Assembly (NCBI GenBank): GCA_035647615.1 | Contig: DASRND010000026.1 | Span: 1 to 51,619 of the forward strand | Reading direction: 5' to 3' | Source of the DNA: Bacteroidales bacterium | GTDB lineage: Bacteria; Bacteroidota; Bacteroidia; Bacteroidales; 4484-276 | Length of the DNA: 51,619 nt | Part shown: one piece after another, positions 41,426 to 48,680 of the stretch | Layout of the letters: each line of letters begins with the position of its first letter | Numbering within the stretch: the first letter of the stretch is position 1 | Notes under the pieces: model-generated | The model's input: only the letters and a program-made list of their open reading frames with translations | Database searches by the model: none | What the model was told of the DNA's origin: nothing | Translations under genes and position numbers: made by a program

Positions 41426-42790
41426 ATGGAAAAAATCAATGTTTTAATTATTGGAGGCGGAGCATCCGGACTCCAGGCCGCTATAACCGCAAAAACGAAC
41501 TACCCTGACAAATCAGTGGTGGTGGTAAGAAAAGAGGAAAAAGTTTTGGTTCCTTGCGGAATTCCCTACATCTTCGGTTCGTTGCATACAAGCGACAAAA
41601 ATGTTATGCCCGACAAAATGCTGACCGATATTGGAGTGGAAATAAAGATTGCAGAAGTGGAGCTTGTTGATAAAGAAAACAACATTGTTACTTTATCAAA
41701 TAACGAGAAGATTTACTTTGAAAAAATAATTTTCGCAACTGGTTCAATCCCTACAAAACCAAAATGGCTCAAAGGTGCTGATTTGGAAAACGTTTTCACG
41801 ATTCCAAAAAATAAAAAGTATCTCGATGAGATGTACACCCGATTGAAGCCTTTGAAAAAAGTCATCACCATCGGTGCCGGCTTTATTGGCGTAGAGATGT
41901 CGGATGAAATGAACAAGGCAGGGTGGGATGTTACGCTGATAGAAATCGCGCCTTCTATATTAGCCAGAGCTTTTGATAAGGAATTTGGCGACAAAGCCGA
42001 AGACTTGTTAAAATCGCGTGGTGTGAAAGTTATTACTGGCAAAGGGGTAAAAGAAATTGTTGGTAAAGAAGGAAAAGTTAAAAAGATCATCTTGACCACC
42101 GGTGAAGAGCTCGAAGCTGATGCAGTTGTTCTTTCGATGGGCTATGTTCCAAATACTGAATTGGCCAAAAAATCCGGTATCGAATTAAACGAATACGGAT
42201 TTATCAAAACGTGTGAATACATGCGTGTTCATAATTGCTCCAGCGATTTCTTTGCTGTTGGCGATTGCGCCGAAAAAAGAGATTTCTTAACAGGAAAACT
42301 AAACACTACAATGCTCGCATCTACCGCCTGTGCCGAAGCCAGAGTAGCCGGCATGAGTTTATACGGATTAAGTCCTTGTAAATCATTTGGCGGAACCATT
42401 GCAATTTATGATACTGCCATCGGCGATACTGCATTTGGTACTGCAGGTGTTACCGAAACGAAAGCCAACGAGGACGACTTCAGTGTAATTGTTGGGAGCT
42501 TTACAGGAATGGACAGGCATCCCGGCACCCTCGAGGGCATGCACGAACAAACTGTAAAATTAATCGTGGCTTCCGATTGCGGTATGATCATCGGTGGTGA
42601 AGTTTACGGCGGCTGTAGTGTTGGGGAATTAACCAACTCTATTGGTTTTTTAATTCAAAGCCACACGAACATAAAGTCGTTGCTAACGGCACAAATTGGT
42701 ACTCATCCGTTGCTTACGGGTTCTCCAGCAGCTTATCCGTTGATTAAAGCCGCTGAAATTGTAGCAAAAAAATTAAAACGCCGGTTCTAA
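41426..42790 (+). CDS. FAD-dependent pyridine nucleotide-disulfide oxidoreductase (CoA-disulfide reductase/NADH oxidase-like)
   Basis: The 454-aa flavoprotein has an N-terminal FAD Rossmann motif IIGGGASG (8-15), a single redox-type cysteine at 44 in VPCGIPY, and an NAD-binding Rossmann GAGFIGVE near 149. The second FAD motif is FFAVGDCAE near 280, followed by a dimerisation domain. The lone cysteine and the layout fit the CoA-disulfide reductase / NADH oxidase / NADH peroxidase group; the exact substrate cannot be told. It is the first gene of an operon with the SDR gene 42 nt downstream. Confidence 0.85.
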   Translation: MEKINVLIIGGGASGLQAAITAKTNYPDKSVVVVRKEEKVLVPCGIPYIFGSLHTSDKNVMPDKMLTDIGVEIKIAEVELVDKENNIVTLSNNEKIYFEKIIFATGSIPTKPKWLKGADLENVFTIPKNKKYLDEMYTRLKPLKKVITIGAGFIGVEMSDEMNKAGWDVTLIEIAPSILARAFDKEFGDKAEDLLKSRGVKVITGKGVKEIVGKEGKVKKIILTTGEELEADAVVLSMGYVPNTELAKKSGIELNEYGFIKTCEYMRVHNCSSDFFAVGDCAEKRDFLTGKLNTTMLASTACAEARVAGMSLYGLSPCKSFGGTIAIYDTAIGDTAFGTAGVTETKANEDDFSVIVGSFTGMDRHPGTLEGMHEQTVKLIVASDCGMIIGGEVYGGCSVGELTNSIGFLIQSHTNIKSLLTAQIGTHPLLTGSPAAYPLIKAAEIVAKKLKRRF

Positions 42791-42832
42791 ATTCAATCCA
42801 CTGAACGATAGCGGTTTTAAAAGGCAAGCACT

Positions 42833-43603
42833 ATGAAATTTGATGCATTATTTGACCTTGCAGGAAAAACCGCTATCGTTACCGGTGGTGCCAACGGGAT
42901 AGGCAAGGCTGCTGCGATGCTTTTAGCCAAAGCCGGTGCCAATATTGCCATAGCTGATTTTAAACCGGAAGACGCTGAAACGGCCGCCCGGGAAATCCGG
43001 GAGCTGGGCGTGAAAGCCATTGCAGTTCGCTGTAATGTGTTGAAAGATGAAGATTTGGTTAATCTGGTGGAGACCACCGTTGCAGAACTTGGTAGCATAC
43101 ATATTTTGATAAGCAATGCCGGTGGCGGCGGTGGCAATAGTGAAAACCCGTTTAAAATTTCTGTAGAGGAATTTATGCGGGTTTTTAATTTAAACGTTTT
43201 TAGTGCATGGCGCTTATGCCAGCTATGTGTGCCCCACATGAAGAAAGCGGGCTACGGCTCCATCGTAATTACCACTTCGATGGCGAGCATCGATAAAAGC
43301 CCAAACATGAGCGCTTATGCGGCCTCCAAGGCATCGGTTAATCACATGGTAGCAAATCTTGCCCATGATTTTGGTCCTGAAGTGAGGATAAATGCCGTAG
43401 GTCCGGGGGCAACCCGAACTGCTGCTTTGGAAAGCGTTTTAACGTCGGAGATTGAAGCTAAAATGCTGGCCAACACACCCATCAGACGTTTGGGTACGCC
43501 CGATGATATCGCCGGCGCAATGCTATATTTTGCTTCGCCGGTCTCAGAGTGGGTGAGTGGCCAAACCTTATTTGTAAACGGTGGCGGCGAACAAACCTTA
43601 TAA
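42833..43603 (+). CDS. SDR oxidoreductase resembling 7-alpha-hydroxysteroid dehydrogenase
   Basis: The 256-aa classical short-chain dehydrogenase has cofactor loop TGGANGIG at 17-24, NAGG at 95-98, and catalytic Ser149, Tyr162 and Lys166 (TTSMAS...SAYAASKAS). The acidic residue at the end of beta-2 (IADF) favours NAD over NADP. Long stretches read like E. coli HdhA (7-alpha-HSDH): NVFS near 121-124, TPIRRLG-P-DIA near 210, and EWVSGQTL-V-GGG at the C-terminus. Bile acid 7-hydroxyl oxidation is therefore a reasonable guess, but SDR specificity is hard to predict. It is the second gene after the flavoprotein. Confidence 0.85.
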   Translation: MKFDALFDLAGKTAIVTGGANGIGKAAAMLLAKAGANIAIADFKPEDAETAAREIRELGVKAIAVRCNVLKDEDLVNLVETTVAELGSIHILISNAGGGGGNSENPFKISVEEFMRVFNLNVFSAWRLCQLCVPHMKKAGYGSIVITTSMASIDKSPNMSAYAASKASVNHMVANLAHDFGPEVRINAVGPGATRTAALESVLTSEIEAKMLANTPIRRLGTPDDIAGAMLYFASPVSEWVSGQTLFVNGGGEQTL

Positions 43604-43733
43604 ATATTATCTACCTTTTTTTACTTTACTACCGTACTTTACTAATAAATATCATACGACAATAAAACATCCGCCGGAAGTCGGAGTAATCATCACAGAT
43701 AAATCTCAATGAGTAAAATCGTTACGAATGTTT

Positions 43734-43741
43734 TAATTTTG
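43734..43741 (+). promoter_or_regulatory. -7 box TAATTTTG upstream of the cardiolipin synthase gene
   Basis: TAnnTTTG match 104 nt before the ATG at 43845. AGGAGGG at 43826-43832 is an unusually strong Shine-Dalgarno-like sequence for this phylum. Confidence 0.45.
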
Positions 43742-43844
43742 TTTTTTTGGAATTTATTTGTCATTTGACCTTTGGAATTTATTTTTCTCTTGTAGAAGTA
43801 TCGACTTTATGGACAAAAAAAATTAGGAGGGTTTTAGGTAAAGC

Positions 43845-45299
43845 ATGAATTGGTTATTAACCATCGAAATTATTTATTTTGCCATCGTGCTCCTGGTCAT
43901 TATGCGGGTGCTCTACGATACGCGAAGCGGTGCCAAAGCTCTGGCCTACATTCTTTTTATTATCCTGTTGCCGGGGATCGGCATGTTATTCTATTTTTCT
44001 TTTGGTGTTAATTACCGAAAGCATAAATTGTACAGCAAGAAAATAGTAGAAAATGAGGTGTCGCTACAAAAAATCAGGACATACCTTCGTAATCATACAG
44101 AGCAGATGTTGCAGTCAGAACGCATTTCTGCTGATCACAACACATTGGCACGTTTTATTTCCAATTCAACCAATAGTCCGCTCACCGGCAACGGTTCCGT
44201 TAAGTTGCTTTTGAATGGAGAGGAGAAATTTCCGGAAGTGTTGAGAGCGCTGCAGGGCGCAACGTCGCACATCCATCTCGAATATTATATTTATGAAAAT
44301 GATGAAACCGGAAATTCCATTGCAGATGTTTTGATAGATAAAGCCAGGCAGGGTGTAGAAGTGCGTTTCATGTACGATGATTTTGGTAGCCATGGACTGG
44401 GCAAGAAGTTTATCAAAAGGCTGGAGGATGCCGGCGTGGAGACGGCGCCTTTTTATAAAATAAAATGGTACGCCCTGGCCAGCCGCCTCAACTATCGCAA
44501 CCACCGGAAAATTATCGTTATCGATGGTAGGAGATCCTTCATTGGCGGCATAAATATAAGCGATAAATATAGGAACGATACAAAAGCCAAAGACGGCCTC
44601 TATTGGCGTGACACCCACCTGATGATTGATGGTCCGGCGACCTTTTATCTGCAATATCTTTTTATTTGCGACTGGAATTTTTGTAGTGAACGGAAACTAA
44701 ATTTCGGAGCAGCCTATTTCAACTTGCCCCCCCGTCTAAAAGAAACACCCCTCACGCTCTTGCAGATTGTACCTTCAGGCCCCGATTCTACCTTGCCGGT
44801 CATTTTCTACTCTTTGATGCAGTCCATCGCTTCGGCGCGGCAAAGTATATCTATTACCAGCCCCTATTTTATCCCGGGCGACAGCCTCATGGATGCCCTG
44901 ATTATTTCCGCCAAAAGCGGTGTTGGGATAAAGATTCTGGTTCCGGGCATTTCTGATTCCAAAATGGTGAATGCTGCTGCCCGTTCGTATTATACGGAGC
45001 TGCTGCGGCACGGGGTGCGGATATTTACCTATCAAAAAGGTTTTGTGCATGCCAAGACCATGATCGTCGATCATCATCTGGCCGTGGTAGGCACCGCCAA
45101 TATGGACTATCGGAGTTTCGACCTCAACTTCGAGGTGAATGCCATGTTGTACAGCGAAGACATCGCCCGGCAATTGCAGGAAGCCTTCGACGATGACCTA
45201 AAGTTTTCGACAGAGATTAATGCCATCGACTGGCTGAACAGGCCGGCTTACGTTTTTCTGTGGGAAAAGCTGGTGCGTCTGCTCTCTCCGTTGTTGTAA
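43845..45299 (+). CDS. cls: Cardiolipin synthase
   Basis: The 484-aa phospholipase D-superfamily enzyme condenses two phosphatidylglycerols to cardiolipin and glycerol. Two N-terminal membrane helices (IEIIYFAIVLLVIMRVLY and ALAYILFIILLPGIGMLFYFSF) match ClsA-type topology. Both HKD motifs are intact: HRKIIVID near 220 and HAKTMIVD near 402, each followed by the conserved GG or GT-N-D context (GGINISDKY and GTANMDYRS). Length is typical. It is transcribed alone. Confidence 0.93.
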   Translation: MNWLLTIEIIYFAIVLLVIMRVLYDTRSGAKALAYILFIILLPGIGMLFYFSFGVNYRKHKLYSKKIVENEVSLQKIRTYLRNHTEQMLQSERISADHNTLARFISNSTNSPLTGNGSVKLLLNGEEKFPEVLRALQGATSHIHLEYYIYENDETGNSIADVLIDKARQGVEVRFMYDDFGSHGLGKKFIKRLEDAGVETAPFYKIKWYALASRLNYRNHRKIIVIDGRRSFIGGINISDKYRNDTKAKDGLYWRDTHLMIDGPATFYLQYLFICDWNFCSERKLNFGAAYFNLPPRLKETPLTLLQIVPSGPDSTLPVIFYSLMQSIASARQSISITSPYFIPGDSLMDALIISAKSGVGIKILVPGISDSKMVNAAARSYYTELLRHGVRIFTYQKGFVHAKTMIVDHHLAVVGTANMDYRSFDLNFEVNAMLYSEDIARQLQEAFDDDLKFSTEINAIDWLNRPAYVFLWEKLVRLLSPLL

Positions 45300-45461
45300 A
45301 GTGCGCCACTTTAAATTTGTCATCTGTAAGTGACAAATCTCCAAAAAAACCAAAATCCGTTTGTTATAAGTGACAAAAGCTACACTTGGCTTACGGTCCC
45401 AAAAACCTCCGCGAACCCGACAACTTCTTCTTTCTTTCCTGCCCGTTGTCGAAAGCGTTTT

Positions 45462-45469
45462 TAACTTTG
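45462..45469 (+). promoter_or_regulatory. -7 box TAACTTTG upstream of the M23 peptidase gene
   Basis: TAnnTTTG match 61 nt before the ATG at 45530. It lies inside the frame that is open from 45386, so it supports the later start. Confidence 0.55.
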
Positions 45470-45529
45470 CAGCTTTTTAGAATAACAGGCCGGGTTTTTT
45501 ACGAAAAGTCCGGAGAAGACATTTTTTTT

Positions 45530-46801
45530 ATGAAAAAGCGTACCATACTCATTTTACTTATTGCTGCTGCAGTTTTAGCGGCAGGCATTTTTTACTTCTT
45601 ATCCGACAGCTTTACCTCTGGCAACGGCAAGCTGATGAAAGCGGAAGCTGTGGCTGCTCCGCTTTTCATGTACGGCCTTCCGGTGGATTCGTTTGATGTG
45701 GTGCAGGACAAAATTGGCAACAATGAGTTTTTGGCTGATATCCTTTTGAAACATCATGTCGATTATCCCACCATCACCCGTCTGGCGCATTCTACGCGCG
45801 AGGTGTTCGACGTGCGCAAAATCCGCTATGGCAACAAATACACGCTTTTGCTCAACCACGACTCGCTGGCAAGGGCACGTTATTTTATCTATGAGATTTC
45901 GCCGGTAGATTTTGTCATCTACGATCTGGGCGACACCATTCATGCAAGGCTTGGCGCCAAAGAGGTGGCCGTAGTTATCGACACCGCCAGTGGCATCATC
46001 AATAGTTCGCTGTGGAATGCTTTGATAGCTAATGGCGACGATCCCAACCTGGCCAACGAACTCTCGGAGATTTATGCCTGGACTATCGACTTTTTTGGAA
46101 TCCAGAAAGGCGATAGCTACAAGGCGATTTATGAGCGGCGGCTGGTGGATGGCGAAAATATTGGTATCGGCAGAGTGCTTGCCGCCAACATGAACCATTA
46201 TGGCAAAGACATTCATGCTTTTTATTTCGTGCAAAACGAACAAGGCGATTATTTTGATGAAAAGGCCAACAGCTTGCGGCGTGCTTTCCTGAAGGCGCCA
46301 TTGAAATTCAAGCGCATCAGCTCTGGTTTTTCGAATAGCCGGATGCATCCGATTCTGAAAATCCGGCGCCCGCACCACGGCGTCGATTATGCTGCCGACC
46401 ACGGAACGCCCGTAGTTGCTATCGGTGATGGTGTGGTAGAGTTTGCCAAATGGGACAATGGCGGTGGCGGTCGTGCCGTAAAGATAAAACACAACAGCAC
46501 CTACACCACACTTTACATGCACCTTTCTAAATATGGTGCCGGCATACAGGCGGGCACCCGTGTAAAGCAGGGACAGATAGTTGGCTACGTTGGCTCTTCG
46601 GGGATGGCTACGGGGCCGCACCTCGACTTTAGGGTTTATCGCAATGGCAAGCCCATCGACCCGACAAAAATGGAATCGCCGCCGGCACATCCCGTCGATA
46701 CTGCCTATCGCCAGCAGTTTTATGCCGAGTGCGAAAAATGGATGCACATACTCCACAACATTCCGTTTGCTGAATCCGACAGCCTCCTGACGGCTTTGTA
46801 G
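45530..46801 (+). CDS. M23-family (LytM-type) cell-wall peptidase
   Basis: The 423-aa envelope protein has an N-terminal membrane anchor or signal (RTILILLIAAAVLAAGIFYFL). A middle region contains an OapA/LysM-like segment (LADILLKHHVDYPTITRLAHS...VRKIRYGNKYTLLL). The M23 domain starts near residue 270: HPI...HHGVDYA supplies the His and Asp zinc ligands. The usual HxH ligand pair reads GPHLDF near 364, so the second histidine is Asp. I recall HLDF from other Bacteroidetes M23 proteins, so the enzyme may be a lineage variant and not dead. It is likely to cut peptidoglycan cross-links or regulate amidases. The start at 45530 is chosen for the signal and the upstream promoter. Confidence 0.88.
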   Translation: MKKRTILILLIAAAVLAAGIFYFLSDSFTSGNGKLMKAEAVAAPLFMYGLPVDSFDVVQDKIGNNEFLADILLKHHVDYPTITRLAHSTREVFDVRKIRYGNKYTLLLNHDSLARARYFIYEISPVDFVIYDLGDTIHARLGAKEVAVVIDTASGIINSSLWNALIANGDDPNLANELSEIYAWTIDFFGIQKGDSYKAIYERRLVDGENIGIGRVLAANMNHYGKDIHAFYFVQNEQGDYFDEKANSLRRAFLKAPLKFKRISSGFSNSRMHPILKIRRPHHGVDYAADHGTPVVAIGDGVVEFAKWDNGGGGRAVKIKHNSTYTTLYMHLSKYGAGIQAGTRVKQGQIVGYVGSSGMATGPHLDFRVYRNGKPIDPTKMESPPAHPVDTAYRQQFYAECEKWMHILHNIPFAESDSLLTAL

Positions 46802-46839
46802 ATGTTACTATTTAATAAGGTGTAGGCTGAGATAAAAAC

Positions 46840-47310
46840 CAAAAAAAATCCGTGTTAATCCGTTCGATCCGTGTCACTTGTGCAGAGCGAAGTCGAAGCA
46901 TCCGTGTTCTAACCCGACATGAACGCTGATAACACAGATTTTACGGATAATCACAGATAAAAAAACTCGTCCGACTACTGGCGGATCCGCGTTAATCTGT
47001 CCGATCCGTGTCACTTGTGCAGAGCGAAGTCGAAGCATCTGTGTTCTAATACGACATGAACGCTGATAACACAGATTTTACGGATACTCACAGATAAAAA
47101 AAACTTGTCCGACAACTGGCGGATCCGTGTAAATCTGTTTAATCCGTGTCATCTGTGTTCTAACACGACATGAACGCTGATAACACAGATTTTACGGATA
47201 CTCACAGATAAAAAAAACTTGTCCGACTACTGGCGGATCCGTGTAAATCTGTTTAATCCGTGTCACTTGTGCAGAGCGAAGGCTGGTGAGCGGAGCCGAA
47301 CCAAGTCGAA
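46840..47310. repeat. Tandem intergenic repeat, four units of about 115-136 bp
   Basis: Each unit reads roughly: GATCCGTGTTAATCTGT, then CGATCCGTGTCA with or without CTTGTGCAGAGCGAAGTCGAAGC, then GTGTTCTAAC, ACGACATGAACGCTGATAAC, ACAGATTTTACGGAT and ACTCACAGATAAAAAAA. CGCTGATAAC occurs at 46924, 47060 and 47175; the shorter period reflects loss of the AGAGCGAAGTCGAAG insert. Words such as AATCTGTG and CACAGATT are complementary, so a unit can fold. It is non-coding and fills the gap between the M23 gene and the seven-helix gene. Confidence 0.85.
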
Positions 47311-47342
47311 GTACGGTGTTCCAAAAAGAAAATTCCCTGGCT

Positions 47343-47375
47343 TTGGCGCTACGTTACAAAAACATTTTATATTTG
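47343..47375 (+). promoter_or_regulatory. Promoter of the seven-helix membrane protein gene
   Basis: -33 TTG at 47343-47345 and -7 TATATTTG at 47368-47375, 22 nt apart. The ATG is 35 nt downstream. Confidence 0.55.
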
Positions 47376-47409
47376 CCTGTCAATTAATCCTGTAAAATTC
47401 CAGAGAGCT

Positions 47410-48246
47410 ATGCCCGAAAAAGAAACATCAACCCTGCGGAAATACCTCGTTATTTCTGCCAACTCGCTGGCTTACTTCATGCTGGCCTATCTGTTTATCA
47501 TCCTCCTCATCAACTTTGTGTCGATGCTGATGGCTAAAATTTTCTATGGTGTGGGCAGCACAATGACCCAAAACGGCTTTGATATCGATAAAACCAACTT
47601 CCATTGGACGCTCGAATCGGTGGTGCTGATATTTTTTATCGGCGTGATGGTAGCCATGCTTTTCGGTGTGTGGTTTCAGATGATCTACATCAAAACCCGC
47701 AAAGGTAACGGCCATCTGAAAATATTTTTCATGTGGAGCTACATGATTGCTTACACCATCTTTTTTGGCGATCTGGTGTTTGGCGCTTTCTTCAACTACA
47801 TGCCGGGCGCTTTCTTCAATTTTATGGCTATACCCATGTTCTTGCGGCTTGTCATTGGTATAGGGGGGCTGGTGATGCTTTTTGTGGTAGGCTGGGTGTC
47901 GGCCAAAAATGTGGTGATCTCCCTGAATATCTATCTGCGCAAAGCAAGCATCTCGCAGATCAGGCCTTATGTGATGGCGCAGTTGCTCGTGCCTTTCGTG
48001 GTGGGCAATGCGATCATCTTTTTCCTTAAATGGCCCTTGCAGGCTAAGTTCCAATATTTGGATACCCTTGTGCTGCTCACCATGGGATTGATACTGGTCG
48101 GGGTGATCTTTGCTATCGGTAAACAGCAGTCGATCAGGTTTACGCGGCACCACGACAGCTTTCGGGTGCGGTGGGTGCCGGTGCTGCTGAGTGTAGGGGC
48201 AATTATAGCCTATGTGCTGATATTCAACATCGGGCATCCGATTTAA
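47410..48246 (+). CDS. Seven-helix membrane protein, function unknown
   Basis: The 278-aa protein has about seven hydrophobic helices: near 13-38, 68-92, 105-128, 140-162, 182-202, 212-232 and 252-274. Short loops and a cluster of aromatic residues (FFNYMPGAFFNFMAIPMF) lie between helices 3 and 4. No signature of a transporter, GPCR-like rhodopsin (no Schiff-base lysine context) or enzyme is recognised. It is transcribed alone behind the repeat array. Confidence 0.7.
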   Translation: MPEKETSTLRKYLVISANSLAYFMLAYLFIILLINFVSMLMAKIFYGVGSTMTQNGFDIDKTNFHWTLESVVLIFFIGVMVAMLFGVWFQMIYIKTRKGNGHLKIFFMWSYMIAYTIFFGDLVFGAFFNYMPGAFFNFMAIPMFLRLVIGIGGLVMLFVVGWVSAKNVVISLNIYLRKASISQIRPYVMAQLLVPFVVGNAIIFFLKWPLQAKFQYLDTLVLLTMGLILVGVIFAIGKQQSIRFTRHHDSFRVRWVPVLLSVGAIIAYVLIFNIGHPI

Positions 48247-48680
48247 CGTCGACTGAAAGATTTGACAAGCAAGACATTCCCGTTAAGATTTGTTAAATAA
48301 TCAAGTTCTATCATCCTTATCATTTGTATTTACCTATTTTTGACGATGCATTTTGGCGTAGTAGCCAAAAAGAATGAGAGAGTTCTGTAACAGTATGAGA
48401 TTCAAAAGGAGCAATCCCTTCCTGGTGCATCAACCCGGCTCATTGCAGTTTTATTAATCTGTTTAGTTTTGAAATTATGAAAGTTAATCGACATAAAAAC
48501 AAAAAATCTACCTGCCTATGAAACACATTCCTTAGCCTAAAACCAGGGATCTGCCAGCAGGCGGAACCCGAATCACGATCGTTGCTGCCTAGGGTGGCGA
48601 TGGTTTTTCTCATTGCGTGCCTGGTGCACAACAAGAAATTTTTTAACGCATCATATTTTTAATTTAAAAATCAAGACTTT
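48247..48680. other. Long leader region of the repetitive surface protein gene
   Basis: A promoter is at 48443-48471. The following 200 nt contain GC-rich short palindromes (CTGCCAGCAG near 48552, and CGTTGCTGCC / GGTGGCGATGG near 48580-48605) in an otherwise AT-rich stretch, so the 5' untranslated region may be structured. A second TAnnTTTG match (TATTTTTG) lies at 48335-48342. I do not recognise a known riboswitch. Confidence 0.4.
48443..48471 (+). promoter_or_regulatory. Promoter of the repetitive surface protein gene
   Basis: -33 TTG at 48443-48445 and -7 TAGTTTTG at 48464-48471, 18 nt apart, giving a leader of about 200 nt before the ATG at 48681. Confidence 0.5.

Noticed and set aside
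45599-46756. 385-codon minus-strand frame opposite the M23 gene
   Set aside because: It is antisense to a well-supported M23 peptidase and shows no recognisable domain.
46840-47310. CRISPR array interpretation of the tandem repeat
   Set aside because: Repeat units are long and contiguous without unique spacers, and no cas genes are nearby.
47428-48237. Long minus-strand frame opposite the seven-helix gene
   Set aside because: The translation is extremely rich in His, Gln and Asp, typical of the antisense of a hydrophobic coding strand. The plus-strand gene has a promoter and clear membrane helices.
48500-48640. Riboswitch in the leader of the surface protein gene
   Set aside because: There are GC-rich short palindromes, but I could not match the conserved core of any known riboswitch class.
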